Source: Shimwellia blattae DSM 4481 = NBRC 105725
GTDB lineage: Bacteria; Pseudomonadota; Gammaproteobacteria; Enterobacterales; Enterobacteriaceae
Direction of reading: 5' to 3'
Length of the DNA: 64,000 nt
NCBI RefSeq assembly: GCF_000262305.1
Contig: NC_017910.1
Location: 3,658,001 to 3,722,000, forward strand
Position numbers and translations under genes: made by a program. Numbering within the stretch: the first letter of the stretch is position 1; each line of letters starts with the position of its first letter. Shown here piece after piece: positions 35,610 through 45,875 of this stretch. The notes beneath the pieces were generated by a model that saw nothing but the letters and a program-made list of their open reading frames with translations, made no database searches and was not told the origin of the DNA.

Positions 35610-36614
35610 TTAACGTAACGTTGCCGCCGGGCGCTTCATATAACGGAAGAAGTCGCTATCCGGGCTCAGCACCATCACATCCTGGCTGGACTGGAAGCTC
35701 TTCTCATAAGCGCGCAGGCTACGAATAAAGGCATAGAAGTCCGGATCCTGGCTGAACGCATCGGCAAACAGTTTGGCCGCTTCCGCATCCCCTTCACCGC
35801 GATCCATACGGGCAGTACGCTCTGCTTCCGCCAGGGTGCGGGTCACTTCGTAATCCGCCACGGCGCGCAGTTTTTCTGCCTCTTCCTGGCCCTGGGAACG
35901 GTGACGACGGGCAACCGCTTCACGCTCCGCACGCATACGGTTGAAGATAGCCTCAGACACTTCTGCCGGCAGGTTGATCTGCTTGATACGCACATCCACC
36001 ACCTGAATACCCAGTGCCGCCATACTGTTCGGGTTCACCACCGGCACTTTACCGTTGGTTTCTTTCGTCACGCGGGCAGCCGCAGAGGCGATAGCATCAT
36101 CAGCGGCAGGTGTTGCCACTTCATCTTCCGTTCCTGCAGAGCCGGAGTTCAGCGCATCGCGCACTTCCAGGGTCAGACGACCACGGGAGTCGGTCACAAT
36201 GTCTTTCACATCCAGGCGGCCAATCTCAGAACGCAGACGGTCACTGAACTTACGCTTGAGCAGCACCTCAGCCTGGGAGACATCACCACCGCCAGTGGCC
36301 AGGTAGTAACGGCTGAAATCGCTGATGCGCCACTTAATATAGGAGTCGACGATCAGGTCTTTCTTCTCTTTGGTTACAAAGCGATCGGCCTGGTTATCCA
36401 TGGTCTGAATACGGGCATCCAGGGTTTTAACCGATTCGAGAAACGGGATTTTGAAATGCAGGCCCGGCTCAAACACCAGCGGCTTGTTTTCATCATCACG
36501 CACCACTTTACCGAAACGCAGCGTAATACCACGCTCACCTTCTTTAACCACAAACACGGAGGTGTACAGCACCACCAGAACCACGATGATGGCAGCAATA
36601 ATCGACTTACGCAT
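35610..36614 (-). CDS. hflC: HflC, regulator of FtsH protease
   Basis: 334-residue SPFH/band-7 protein, the E. coli length, with one N-terminal membrane anchor (IIAAIIVVLVVLYTSVFVV) and a periplasmic SPFH domain followed by a long charged helical region. Forms with HflK the large cage around FtsH that modulates its proteolysis. Two bases separate it from hflK. Confidence 0.97.
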   Translation of the reverse strand: MRKSIIAAIIVVLVVLYTSVFVVKEGERGITLRFGKVVRDDENKPLVFEPGLHFKIPFLESVKTLDARIQTMDNQADRFVTKEKKDLIVDSYIKWRISDFSRYYLATGGGDVSQAEVLLKRKFSDRLRSEIGRLDVKDIVTDSRGRLTLEVRDALNSGSAGTEDEVATPAADDAIASAAARVTKETNGKVPVVNPNSMAALGIQVVDVRIKQINLPAEVSEAIFNRMRAEREAVARRHRSQGQEEAEKLRAVADYEVTRTLAEAERTARMDRGEGDAEAAKLFADAFSQDPDFYAFIRSLRAYEKSFQSSQDVMVLSPDSDFFRYMKRPAATLR

Positions 36615-36616
36615 GG

Positions 36617-37864
36617 TTATTCTCCTCCCCGACGCAGAGCGTTCGCCCGGCGCTGATCCATAATGTCGCCACTACTCACTGATGAGGAAGAGGACGTTGA
36701 CGCGCTACTCTGGCTGGACGCCGCCGGTGGCAGGCGCAGCATATCAGCAGCAGCACTGTCGCTCTTCGCCGCAGGCTGACTGCCGTTTTTCAGCAACTGA
36801 TCCAGCGGCAGCACCATCAGGTTGCCGCCTTTATCGTTGTTAACCAGCACTTTGCGGGTATGGCTGAGGACTTTCTCCATGGTCTCGATATACAGACGCT
36901 CGCGGGTTATCTGCGGTGCGGCTTTGTATTCCGGGAGGATCTTAGCAAAGCGTGCAACTTCACCCTGGGCTTCCAGCACGGTCCGGGTCTTATAGGCGCG
37001 GGCCTCTTCAAGAATACGCTGGGCCTGACCATTCGCACGCGGCTGTACTTCGTTCGAGTACGCTTCCGCTTCACGGATATACTGCTGCTCGTTTTCGCGG
37101 GCGGCGATGGCGTCATCAAAGGCCGCTTTGACTTCCTCTGGCGGACGCGCCGTCTGGAAGTTCACGTCCAGCAGGGTGATCCCCATGTTGTACGGGCGGA
37201 TGGTCTCTTCCAGCTCACGCTGGGTATCGCTACGAATAACGGTACGACCTTCGGTGAGGATTTTGTCCATCGTGTATTTACCGATAACACCACGCAGGGC
37301 GCTGTCGGTGGCCTGACGCAGGCTGTCATCGGCACTGGTCACGCTGAACAGGTATTTTTCCGGATCGGTAACCCGGTACTGAACGTTCATCTCTACGCGC
37401 ACGACGTTTTCGTCAGAGGTCAGCATCACGCCGGACGCCGCCAGCTCACGCACGGACTCCACGTTCACGGCCGTAACATCGTCAATAAAGGTCGGCTTCC
37501 AGTTCAGGCCCGGCTCCACCAGGTGGCTGAATTTACCAAACCGGGTCACCACACCGCGCTCGGCTTCTTTGATGGTATAAAAACCGCTACCGGCCCAGAT
37601 AATGACCACGGCTGCCGCCACAATCCCGACCACGCGCCCGCCTACCGGGCCACGCGGAATATTCTGGCCTGTGCCACCAGTGCCGGTGCCTTTTCCCCCA
37701 CCCAGTCCGCCGAGCTTCTTGCTCAGTTTGCGGAAGATATCATCCAGATCAGGTGGCCCCTGATCACGACCTCCTTTGTTCCCCCCAGAGTTGCCGCCTT
37801 GGTTATTGCTGCTTCCCCACGGGTCGCGGTCCTGTCCGTTATTACCGGGCTGATTCCACGCCAT
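36617..37864 (-). CDS. hflK: HflK, regulator of FtsH protease
   Basis: 415 residues (E. coli 419). A Gly/Asn-rich cytoplasmic head (NNQGGNSGGNKGGRDQGPPD) precedes one membrane segment (VVGIVAAAVVIIWAGSGFYTI) and an SPFH domain, then a coiled region and a Ser-rich tail. Partner of HflC in the FtsH complex. Confidence 0.97.
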   Translation of the reverse strand: MAWNQPGNNGQDRDPWGSSNNQGGNSGGNKGGRDQGPPDLDDIFRKLSKKLGGLGGGKGTGTGGTGQNIPRGPVGGRVVGIVAAAVVIIWAGSGFYTIKEAERGVVTRFGKFSHLVEPGLNWKPTFIDDVTAVNVESVRELAASGVMLTSDENVVRVEMNVQYRVTDPEKYLFSVTSADDSLRQATDSALRGVIGKYTMDKILTEGRTVIRSDTQRELEETIRPYNMGITLLDVNFQTARPPEEVKAAFDDAIAARENEQQYIREAEAYSNEVQPRANGQAQRILEEARAYKTRTVLEAQGEVARFAKILPEYKAAPQITRERLYIETMEKVLSHTRKVLVNNDKGGNLMVLPLDQLLKNGSQPAAKSDSAAADMLRLPPAASSQSSASTSSSSSVSSGDIMDQRRANALRRGGE

Positions 37865-37940
37865 GTATATGCTCCATATTAGTTGTGCGGTGATATCCCC
37901 CCAGGGGGGAAAAAGTCTTCAGACCATCTCCATGCACTGC

Positions 37941-39221
37941 TCAGACAATATAGTCTGTCAGTTCCGGTTCTTGTTTGCAGAGGCGGCGCCAGTCAACGAC
38001 AGGCATACGAATCTGTAAGCCAACGCTGCCGTCTTCCTCCATCCACTCTTTTTCTATTGCCTGAAGCTGATAAAACCGGCTCCGTAACCGTCCTGCCTGG
38101 GGAGGTAAGCACAACGTGTGTTGCGCCAGTTCACCGGCCAGGCGCTCAGTCAGAGCCTGGAAAAGCAGTGGAATACCTTCACCTGTCTGGGCCGAAAGCC
38201 AGACACGCACCGGTACGTTTTCTTCATCGCGATCGATACGCGGAGTAAAACCGTCCAGCGCGTCGATTTTGTTCATCACTAAAAGTGTCGGAATTTCGTG
38301 CGCGTCGATCTCTTCCAGCACTTCATCCACTGCTTCTATGTTTTCCTGAACCCGTACATCTGCTGCGTCAATAACATGTAACAGTAATGTCGCCTGACGC
38401 GTTTCCTGCAACGTGGCTTTAAAAGCCGCGACTAAATCATGAGGTAACTGGCGGATAAACCCTACGGTGTCAGCCAGCACCGCCTCGCCCACATCGGCTA
38501 CGTCAATGCGCCGTAATGTCGGGTCCAGCGTCGCAAACAGCCGATCCGCAGCGTAGACCTGCGCTTCGGTGATGCGGTTAAACAGGGTGGATTTGCCGGC
38601 GTTGGTGTAGCCCACCAGAGAGATAGTCGGAATATCTGCTTTAGTCCGTGACCGCCGTCCCTGCTCACGTTGTTTTTCAACTTTTTCCAGTCGGGACAGG
38701 ATCTGGCTGATTCTGCCGCGCAGTAAGCGGCGGTCCGTTTCCAGCTGGGTTTCCCCGGGGCCACGCAGGCCGATCCCCCCTTTCTGGCGCTCAAGGTGAG
38801 TCCACCCGCGTACCAGGCGGGTCGCCAGATGGCGCAGCTGCGCCAGCTCAACCTGCAGCTTCCCTTCATGGGTACGGGCACGCTGAGCAAAAATATCTAA
38901 AATAAGGCCAGTGCGGTCAATCACCCTACACTGACAAACCTGCTCCAGGTTACGCTCCTGGGCGGGGCTTAACGCATGGTCGAATAACACAACCGATGCA
39001 CCAGTGGCCTTTACCGCGTCGGCAATTTCAAGTGCCTTACCTTCCCCGACAAAGTATTTCGGATGCGGTGCTTTTCGGGTACCGGTAATCACCTGCATTG
39101 CGTCGACACCGGCGGAAGAGACCAGAGATTCAAACTCCTGAATATCTTCCAAATCTTTGTCTTGCGTAAAATAGATGTGTACCAGCACCGCCTGCTCACC
39201 GGCTTCATAACGGTCAAACAA
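37941..39221 (-). CDS. hflX: Ribosome-dissociating GTPase HflX
   Basis: 426 residues, the E. coli length. Splits stalled or heat-damaged ribosomes. The N-terminal GTP_bdg domain with FVGEGKA is followed by a coiled linker (GPGETQLETDRR) and a G domain: VGYTNAGKST (G1), DTVGFI (G3) and NKID (G4). The start is TTG at 39221 with GGAGGG seven bases before. Downstream of hfq in the same direction. Confidence 0.97.
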   Translation of the reverse strand: MFDRYEAGEQAVLVHIYFTQDKDLEDIQEFESLVSSAGVDAMQVITGTRKAPHPKYFVGEGKALEIADAVKATGASVVLFDHALSPAQERNLEQVCQCRVIDRTGLILDIFAQRARTHEGKLQVELAQLRHLATRLVRGWTHLERQKGGIGLRGPGETQLETDRRLLRGRISQILSRLEKVEKQREQGRRSRTKADIPTISLVGYTNAGKSTLFNRITEAQVYAADRLFATLDPTLRRIDVADVGEAVLADTVGFIRQLPHDLVAAFKATLQETRQATLLLHVIDAADVRVQENIEAVDEVLEEIDAHEIPTLLVMNKIDALDGFTPRIDRDEENVPVRVWLSAQTGEGIPLLFQALTERLAGELAQHTLCLPPQAGRLRSRFYQLQAIEKEWMEEDGSVGLQIRMPVVDWRRLCKQEPELTDYIV

Positions 39222-39296
39222 GCGTCAACCCTCCAGAAAGATCAGCGGGGAACACAGATAAACTGGTCCCCCGACATGGAAAAACAGCCATCCGCC

Positions 39297-39608
39297 TTAT
39301 TCGGCGTCGTCGCTTTCCTGCTGCGCGTTACCCGCGCCCGCCTGAGCATTACCACTGTGGTGATAATTGCTGGTGCCTGCGCCGGGGTTATTGCTGTGAT
39401 GAGAAACCGGGCGGGACGGCACAACGGTGGAGATCGCGTGTTTGTAAACCATCTGACTAACGGTGTTTTTTAACAGGATCACAAACTGATCGAAAGATTC
39501 AATCTGGCCTTGCAGCTTAATACCATTCACCAAATAAATAGAAACCGGAACACGCTCCCGACGCAATGCGTTCAGGAACGGATCTTGTAAAGATTGCCCC
39601 TTAGCCAT
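39297..39608 (-). CDS. hfq: RNA chaperone Hfq
   Basis: 103 residues (E. coli 102). The Sm1 and Sm2 motifs fill residues 1-~70 (SLQDPFLNALRRERVPVSIYLVNGIKL and NTVSQMVYKHAISTVVPSR), including Y/KH residues of the RNA-binding faces. The tail is Asn/Gly/Ala-rich with an acidic end, DDAE. Hexameric sRNA chaperone. Lies between miaA and hflX. Confidence 0.98.
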   Translation of the reverse strand: MAKGQSLQDPFLNALRRERVPVSIYLVNGIKLQGQIESFDQFVILLKNTVSQMVYKHAISTVVPSRPVSHHSNNPGAGTSNYHHSGNAQAGAGNAQQESDDAE

Positions 39609-39707
39609 TCTATCTTTTCCTTATATGCTTGTTGTTTGTACTTAAGGGCCAGAGGCCCTGAAAAACTGCGTAAAAATTTGCGCACGATGCGATTCAATTG
39701 TACACAT

Positions 39708-40670
39708 TCAGTAGTGCTTAGCACCAACAACCTTTACGACTTCACTGCAGGCCTGGTCTGGGTTGTCACTATCAAGCCAGTGAACGCCGTTCCAGCCCCG
39801 CAGCCAGGTTATCTGGCGCTTCGCTAACTGTCTCGTGGCACAAATACCTCGGTAAACCATTTCATCGTAGGATATTTCACCGGCAATATAGGACCACATT
39901 TGCCGATACCCGACACAACGAATGGAAGGCATATCCGTATGCAAATCTCCGCGAGCAAAGAGCACCCGAACTTCCGCTTCAAAGTCTGCCGCCAGCATCT
40001 GATGAAAACGCTGCTCAATACGCTGGTGAAGCAGTTCGCGGCTCGCAGGAGCGATAGCAAACTGGTGCACCCGGTACGGCAACGCTTCACCGGAAGTTTG
40101 CGTCAGTTCCGTTAAAGTTTTACCCGAAATGAAAAAAACTTCCAGTGCCCGGGAAAGCCTTTGCGGATCATTTGGATGAATCCGGGCAGCCGCTACCGGG
40201 TCAATCTCCTGTAACTGGCTATGCAACCGCTCCCATCCCTGCTCCCGGGCGTCTTTTTCAATCTGTGCTCTTACCTGCGGATCTGCTGAGGGCAGAGGCG
40301 ATAACCCCTCAAGCAAAGCCTTAAAGTACAACATGGTCCCGCCAACCAGCAGAGGAATGCGCCCGGCGGCGCTAATTTCCGCCATCTGGGCCAGCGCATC
40401 TTTACGAAAATCTGCTGCAGAATACGCCTGTGCAGGATCACGAATATCCAGTAACCGATGCGGCGCCTTCGCCAGCTCTTGCGCTGTCGGCTTCGCAGTA
40501 CCGATATCCATACCTTTGTATATCAGGGCAGAATCAACACTTATCAATTCCACCGGTAAAATTTCCCGCAGGCGCATCGCCAGTGCGGTTTTACCGGATG
40601 CCGTCGGCCCCATTAAAAAGAGCGCCGTGGGCAAGGTTTTATTACTGGTTTCAGAAGTTACGTCAGTCAT
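39708..40670 (-). CDS. miaA: tRNA dimethylallyltransferase MiaA
   Basis: 320 residues (E. coli 316). Adds the isopentenyl group to A37 of tRNAs that read UNN codons. P-loop MGPTASGKTALA near residues 20-31, then DSALIYKGMDIGTAKP and GGTMLYFKALLEGLS. Its start overlaps the end of mutL by 8 bases, so translation is likely coupled. Confidence 0.97.
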   Translation of the reverse strand: MTDVTSETSNKTLPTALFLMGPTASGKTALAMRLREILPVELISVDSALIYKGMDIGTAKPTAQELAKAPHRLLDIRDPAQAYSAADFRKDALAQMAEISAAGRIPLLVGGTMLYFKALLEGLSPLPSADPQVRAQIEKDAREQGWERLHSQLQEIDPVAAARIHPNDPQRLSRALEVFFISGKTLTELTQTSGEALPYRVHQFAIAPASRELLHQRIEQRFHQMLAADFEAEVRVLFARGDLHTDMPSIRCVGYRQMWSYIAGEISYDEMVYRGICATRQLAKRQITWLRGWNGVHWLDSDNPDQACSEVVKVVGAKHY

Positions 40671-42501
40671 TTTTCAGAGCGGCCATCGCCGAATGTAAAT
40701 CCACGGGTTGCAACAGGCCCTCTGGCGGTGCCTTCACCAGCTGTGGGCATAACCGCTCCACATCTGCCAGCAGCGTAATCGCCTGGGCGACTGTCCAGTG
40801 ACATTCACTTTCCAGGTGACGCGCCAGCCACTGCGTGACTGCCGTGTTCTGCACACTATCTTGCTGCGCCAGGTAGCCTATCAGTTCGGGAATCAAGTTT
40901 TGTAAATTTTGTTTTCTCAAGGGTAAAGGCACGGCCCGCACCGTGACGTGCCGGGCATCCAGCCCAAACTCAATCCCCACCGTCGCCAGCGCCTGCTGCC
41001 AGCGGGAGAGCGCTTCACGCTCACGCTCTGGCGCCTTCAGGCGCACCGGAATTAACAACGGCTGGGCGCAGAGCTTATCACTGCCCGGGGTCAGTTGCGC
41101 CATCCGCAGCCAGCGCTCTGCCACGGGCAACGACAGCAACTGTAATTGCTGGTCTGCCTCCAGCAGCGCATAGCGCTCAGCTACCACGGTCAGCACCCGG
41201 CCGAAACTTGCCGCCTGCGCGGCAATGCCCTCAGCCGGAGCGGGCTCCCGCAGGCGGGTATCCGGCCGGGGAGTGGAGGCCGGGGTTTCCAGCAGCGTCT
41301 GATATAGCGCCCCCTGCTGTTTCTGATAGCCCGGCTGCGCATGGGGCCAGCTACCGGCCCCGCGCGGTGTCTCCCTGGGGGCGCGGGTCTCTTGCGGCGC
41401 CCGGGGGGCGGGCTGGTTGAACTGGTTGAGCCCTGCCGCCGCCCGGTTTTCTACCGGCCGGGGGTGGGTGTCTTCGTCTGCCAGGGGAAGCACAGTGTCG
41501 CTCTCCTGTTGCAGGGCGCTCAGGACCCCCTGGTAGATAAAATCGTGGACCAGGCGTGCCTGGTGAAAACGCACCTCGTGCTTGGCCGGGTGAACGTTAA
41601 CATCCACCTGGCGGGGATCCACCTCCAGGTACAGCACATAGGCCGGTTGCTGGTCGCTCCCCAGCCGGTTTTCACAAGCCTGGCGGATGGCGTGGTTAAT
41701 CAGCCGGTCGCGCATCATCCGCTGGTTCACATAACAATACTGGGTCTCTCCCAGCGCCGGGGTGAGTGATTCGGGCTGAACCACCCAGCCGCGCAGGGTG
41801 AGATCCCCGTGCTGCCATTCAATCGCCACCGCCCCTTCCAGAAAGGCCGTACCGCAAATGGCCGCCAGCCGCCGCTCCCGCGGTGCCCCCGGGGCAACAG
41901 CGCGATACTGGCGCACGGTTTTCCCGTTATGGTTTAAGGTGATAGCCACATCAAAGCGCGCCAGCGCAATCCGGCGCACCACCTCATCGATATGGCTGAA
42001 TTCGGTTTTTTCAGTGCGCAGAAATTTGCGCCGCGCCGGGGTATTGTAAAAGAGATCAAGCACTTCAAGGGTAGTGCCCACCGGGTGGGCGGCCGGTTTC
42101 ACGGTCACATCCATATCCCGGCCTTCCGCATAGGCCTGCCAGGCCTCCGGCTGATCTGCCGTGCGCGAGGTCAGCGTCAGGCGCGATACGGAACTGATAC
42201 TGGCCAGGGCTTCTCCGCGAAACCCCATGCTCATGATCGCTTCCAGATCGTCCAGGCTGGCAATCTTACTGGTGGCGTGGCGGGCCAGGGCCAGAGCCAG
42301 CTCCGCATGGCGGATACCGCAGCCGTTATCCCGGATGCGGATCATTTTGGCGCCGCCGCGTTCAATATCGATATCAATACGCGTCGCCCCGGCGTCGAGG
42401 CTGTTTTCCACCAGCTCTTTCACGACCGATGCCGGGCGCTCGACCACCTCACCGGCGGCAATCTGGTTCGCCAGTTGAGGCGGTAAAACCTGTATCGGCA
42501 T
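40663..42501 (-). CDS. mutL: DNA mismatch repair protein MutL
   Basis: 612 residues (E. coli 615). GHKL ATPase motifs are intact: ELVENSLDAGAT, DNGCGI and MGFRGEALASI. A Pro/Ala/Gln-rich linker (residues about 345-430) leads to the C-terminal dimerisation domain. It couples MutS mismatch recognition to MutH and UvrD. It follows amiB by 9 bases. Confidence 0.97.
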   Translation of the reverse strand: MPIQVLPPQLANQIAAGEVVERPASVVKELVENSLDAGATRIDIDIERGGAKMIRIRDNGCGIRHAELALALARHATSKIASLDDLEAIMSMGFRGEALASISSVSRLTLTSRTADQPEAWQAYAEGRDMDVTVKPAAHPVGTTLEVLDLFYNTPARRKFLRTEKTEFSHIDEVVRRIALARFDVAITLNHNGKTVRQYRAVAPGAPRERRLAAICGTAFLEGAVAIEWQHGDLTLRGWVVQPESLTPALGETQYCYVNQRMMRDRLINHAIRQACENRLGSDQQPAYVLYLEVDPRQVDVNVHPAKHEVRFHQARLVHDFIYQGVLSALQQESDTVLPLADEDTHPRPVENRAAAGLNQFNQPAPRAPQETRAPRETPRGAGSWPHAQPGYQKQQGALYQTLLETPASTPRPDTRLREPAPAEGIAAQAASFGRVLTVVAERYALLEADQQLQLLSLPVAERWLRMAQLTPGSDKLCAQPLLIPVRLKAPEREREALSRWQQALATVGIEFGLDARHVTVRAVPLPLRKQNLQNLIPELIGYLAQQDSVQNTAVTQWLARHLESECHWTVAQAITLLADVERLCPQLVKAPPEGLLQPVDLHSAMAALKND

Positions 42502-42510
42502 GCTGACTCC

Positions 42511-43884
42511 TTAGTTGCTGGCCACCTGGCTATCGGGGAGCCCATTTATCACCGTCCGGGTCGGCTGCATCTCCATTTTCGGCGACGACTGAAGCGGATG
42601 CGCGAGGAAATAATTACGCAGCCCCTGGTAGATAGCCCCGGCTATCTGCTGCTGGTAGTCATCGCTGGCCAGTAAACGCTCTTCACCGGCGTTACTGATA
42701 AACCCGGTCTCCACCAGCAGCGACGGGATATCCGGTGAACGCAGCACCCCGAGGCTGGCGTGCTCCGGGCGGCGCTTGTGAATATCCCCCACCCGGCCCA
42801 GCTGGGCCAGAACCTGGGTCGCCACATCATACCCCACCCGCTGGGAGTGGCCGAACTGCAAATCCAGCACCGCCTGGCTCAGGTAGGGATCCGCCTGGCT
42901 ATTTGCCAGCACATCCCCCGCCCCGCCCAGCAGCTCGGATTGCTTCTCATGCTGCTCCAGCCAGCCGGCCATTTCGCTGTTGGCGCGCTTGTTGGAGAGC
43001 ACCCATACAGAGGCCCCGGTCGCATCCCGGTTGGGGGCCGCATCCGCATGGATCGAGACCAGCACGCTGGCGTTCTGTTTACGCGCCACGTCTGAACGGC
43101 CCATCACCGAAATAAAATAGTCCCCGTCCCGGGTCAGTACGCCTTTGAACATCGGATCCGCATTCAGTAACTGGCGCAACTTGCGGGCAATGGCGAGGGT
43201 AACCTGTTTCTCGCGGGTGCCATCCGGGCCAATCGCCCCCGGATCCTGCCCGCCGTGCCCGGCATCAATCGCCACCGTTACCCGCTCTGTGGCCCCGCGG
43301 CTTTCGCTGCGGTGCGTGCGCAGGCCCGTATCACGGTTAAGTGTCCCGGTAACGGGCCGGGGGGCGACTTGTGCCGTCTCCCGGGGGGCGGGCGCCGGGC
43401 TGAATACCGGCCGGGGGGCCGCAGGCGCGACAGGCTTAGCAATCACCGGCGCGGCGACTGGCTCAACAGACCGTTCGATCACCGGTGCCGGTGGTGGGGT
43501 GGGCTCCGCATTCAGGGTAAACACCACCGTATAATTCGCCCCGTTCTGGCGCTTCTCGGCCCGGGTCAGGCTGTTTTGGGTCAAATCGACAATCAGGCGC
43601 ATGGACTGGTCATCTTTGGGCTGCCCGGCGCTGATCTGCCTGACCAGGTTATTACCGCTGAATTTCAGCGGCAGCCCCTGGAGTACGCCGGTCTGTTCAA
43701 TATCCAGCGTCAGGCTGCGCTTATTCTGCGTGTTGTATGCGTAATTCGGATCCCCGACAAAACTCAGCGTAATGCGCGCCTGGCTGTTGCCATTAGCCAC
43801 ATGAATATCGGAAAGCTGTGCCGCCCATGCGGGCGCACAGAGCAACAGCAGCGCAAGTAACCAACCGTTTAAGCGACGAATCAT
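42511..43884 (-). CDS. amiB: N-acetylmuramoyl-L-alanine amidase AmiB
   Basis: 457 residues (E. coli 445). Signal peptide to about residue 22 (PAWAA), AMIN domain near 25-125, a Pro/Ala-rich linker (about 130-200), then a zinc Amidase_3 domain with AIDAGHGGQDPGAIG, VSIHADA and LVETGFISN. It cuts peptidoglycan at the septum, activated by EnvC. The ATG at 43884 has AAGGTGG upstream; a codon at 43929 would overlap tsaE. Confidence 0.96.
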   Translation of the reverse strand: MIRRLNGWLLALLLLCAPAWAAQLSDIHVANGNSQARITLSFVGDPNYAYNTQNKRSLTLDIEQTGVLQGLPLKFSGNNLVRQISAGQPKDDQSMRLIVDLTQNSLTRAEKRQNGANYTVVFTLNAEPTPPPAPVIERSVEPVAAPVIAKPVAPAAPRPVFSPAPAPRETAQVAPRPVTGTLNRDTGLRTHRSESRGATERVTVAIDAGHGGQDPGAIGPDGTREKQVTLAIARKLRQLLNADPMFKGVLTRDGDYFISVMGRSDVARKQNASVLVSIHADAAPNRDATGASVWVLSNKRANSEMAGWLEQHEKQSELLGGAGDVLANSQADPYLSQAVLDLQFGHSQRVGYDVATQVLAQLGRVGDIHKRRPEHASLGVLRSPDIPSLLVETGFISNAGEERLLASDDYQQQIAGAIYQGLRNYFLAHPLQSSPKMEMQPTRTVINGLPDSQVASN

Positions 43885-43897
43885 CCCACCACCTTTT

Positions 43898-44359
43898 TCA
43901 GCGGGCCAACCGGGACAGCACCGCCTCACCTGAGGGTGAGGTCGGCGTTATTACGGCTTCACGGCCCTGATCCTGATAACTCAGATGAATTTCAAGATCC
44001 GGCGGCGGCAGAACACCCGCCCCCTGCTGAGGCCATTCCACCAGGCAAATAGCGTTATCGGCAAAATAGTCACGAATACCCATAAATTCGAGCTCTTCCG
44101 GATCCGCAAGCCGGTAGAGATCAAAGTGATAAACCGTCACATCTTCCAGCGTGTAGGGCTCGACCAGGGTATACGTGGGGCTTTTCACATTGCCCCGGTG
44201 CCCCAGCGCCTGCAGAAAACCGCGGCTGAAGGTGGTTTTCCCGGCACCCAAATCCCCGTAGAGATGAATAACGGTGGCCCCTTTACAGGCGCGGGCCACA
44301 CGCTCACCGAGGGCAAGGGTGGCGGATTCGTCACAAAGCGGTATCACACGATTTATCAT
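43898..44359 (-). CDS. tsaE: tRNA t6A biosynthesis ATPase TsaE
   Basis: 153 residues, the E. coli length. P-loop GDLGAGKTTFSRG near 36-48, then SPTYTLVEPY and HFDLYRLADPEELEFMG. Works with TsaB and TsaD to make threonylcarbamoyl-adenosine 37. Follows nnr by 16 bases. Confidence 0.97.
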   Translation of the reverse strand: MINRVIPLCDESATLALGERVARACKGATVIHLYGDLGAGKTTFSRGFLQALGHRGNVKSPTYTLVEPYTLEDVTVYHFDLYRLADPEELEFMGIRDYFADNAICLVEWPQQGAGVLPPPDLEIHLSYQDQGREAVITPTSPSGEAVLSRLAR

Positions 44360-44375
44360 GATAATTTCAGTTCAG

Positions 44376-45875
44376 TTACGGATTAACAAAACGCGGCAGC
44401 CGGGTAAACAGATCCGTTGCCAGCATGCCACGCATGCCTGAGTCACGGGCGAGCGCATCGCCTGCGGCCCCGTGGGCGACACAGCCAGCACAGGTTGCGA
44501 TAAGGGGCGGTAATTTTTGCGCCAGCAAGGCGCCAATAATACCGGACAGCACATCCCCCATTCCAGCGCTGGCCATACCCGCATTGCCGACATCAGCAAT
44601 ACACAGATGCTCAGTATCAGCAATCACCGAGCCCGCCCCTTTGAGCACCACCGTGCCCCCGTAGCGGGCCACCAGGCGTCTGCTGGCTGCCAGCCGGTCA
44701 TTTTCGATATCGGCAATGGTGCAGTTAAGCAGGCGGGCCGCCTCTCCCGGGTGCGGAGTAATGACGCGATTCTGACGTTTATCCGGGTTAATTGCCAGTA
44801 AGTTCAGCGCATCTGCGTCCCATAACATGGGTTTGCGGACATTTTCGACCTTTTGCAGTGCACGCTTCCCCCAGCTCTGCTGCCCAAGCCCCGGGCCAAT
44901 GACCACCACATCGGCCCACGCCAGGGCGTCACTGAGGGTGTCCGGGGTCAGCTCATGGACCATCAGTTCTGGCCGGGCGGTGATAATCGGGGCGATATTT
45001 TCTGCCCGGGTCAGCACCCGTACCAGCCCGGCCCCGGCACGCAGCGCAGCTTCACCGGCCATACGGATAGCCCCGCAGGTGCCCGTATCCCCCCCGATCA
45101 CCACCAGCTTCCCGTGATCGCCTTTATTCGCCGTTGCCCTGCGCGGGGGCAACCACCCGGCCAGGCCGGTTTCATCCAGCCGCTCCATGGGGGCCTGCTG
45201 TTGCGCCAGCCACGGGCCAAGGCCCAGATCATGATGATGCAACTGCCCGACCACATCCCGGGCCTTCCCGGTCAGCAGGCCGGGCTTGAGGGTGATAAAC
45301 GTGATTGTCGTGTCTGCGCAGATAACCGCCCCGGGCGTGGCGCCGGTTTCTGCCAGTAGCCCGGAGGGGATATCCAGCGCCAGTACCGGTGCCGGGTGCT
45401 GATTCGCCCGGGTGATCGCCGCCGCCACCGGCGCCCGTGGCGCCTGCTGCAGACCGGTCCCCAGCAAACCATCAATAATCAGATCCGCATCCTCCGGCCA
45501 GGGCGCGGCCAGACAACCCGCCGTGCCGCCGCTATCAAGCCATGCCGCCCGGGCCTGTGTGGCTTCATCCGGCAGGGGGTTATCGCCCCCCTGAGCCAGG
45601 AGCGTGACGGTGATCCCCGCCTCCCGCGCCAGCCGGGCGAGCACATAGCCATCACCGCCGTTGTTGCCATGCCCGCACAGCACCAGCCAGTGGCGGCTGT
45701 GCGGATACTGGTGCCGGGCCAGGGTATATGCGGCCTGTGCCGCGCGCTGCATTAAGTCATACAGGGTTATCCCCATCTCGGCTGCCGCCTGCGGCTCTGC
45801 GGCCCGCAACCAGGCCGCAGGCCAGATCTGATGTGGTATACTTACCCGGTTATTCTTCTGAGTATGATCCGTCAT
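44376..45875 (-). CDS. nnr: NAD(P)HX epimerase/dehydratase Nnr
   Basis: 499 residues (E. coli 515). Two fused enzymes that repair hydrated NAD(P)H: an N-terminal YjeF_N epimerase (LVLCGHGNNGGDGYVLARLA, LLGTGLQ, LDIPSGL) and a C-terminal ADP-dependent dehydratase (KGDHGKLVVIGGD, VITPHPGEAARLL, LKGAG, GNAGMASAGMGDVLSGIIGAL). It ends about 15 residues earlier than E. coli, at FVNP. Its ATG overlaps that of queG on the opposite strand. Confidence 0.96.
   Translation of the reverse strand: MTDHTQKNNRVSIPHQIWPAAWLRAAEPQAAAEMGITLYDLMQRAAQAAYTLARHQYPHSRHWLVLCGHGNNGGDGYVLARLAREAGITVTLLAQGGDNPLPDEATQARAAWLDSGGTAGCLAAPWPEDADLIIDGLLGTGLQQAPRAPVAAAITRANQHPAPVLALDIPSGLLAETGATPGAVICADTTITFITLKPGLLTGKARDVVGQLHHHDLGLGPWLAQQQAPMERLDETGLAGWLPPRRATANKGDHGKLVVIGGDTGTCGAIRMAGEAALRAGAGLVRVLTRAENIAPIITARPELMVHELTPDTLSDALAWADVVVIGPGLGQQSWGKRALQKVENVRKPMLWDADALNLLAINPDKRQNRVITPHPGEAARLLNCTIADIENDRLAASRRLVARYGGTVVLKGAGSVIADTEHLCIADVGNAGMASAGMGDVLSGIIGALLAQKLPPLIATCAGCVAHGAAGDALARDSGMRGMLATDLFTRLPRFVNP

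Noticed and set aside
36860..37882. 340-residue ORF on the plus strand
   Set aside because: It is antisense to hflK, whose frame is fully supported.
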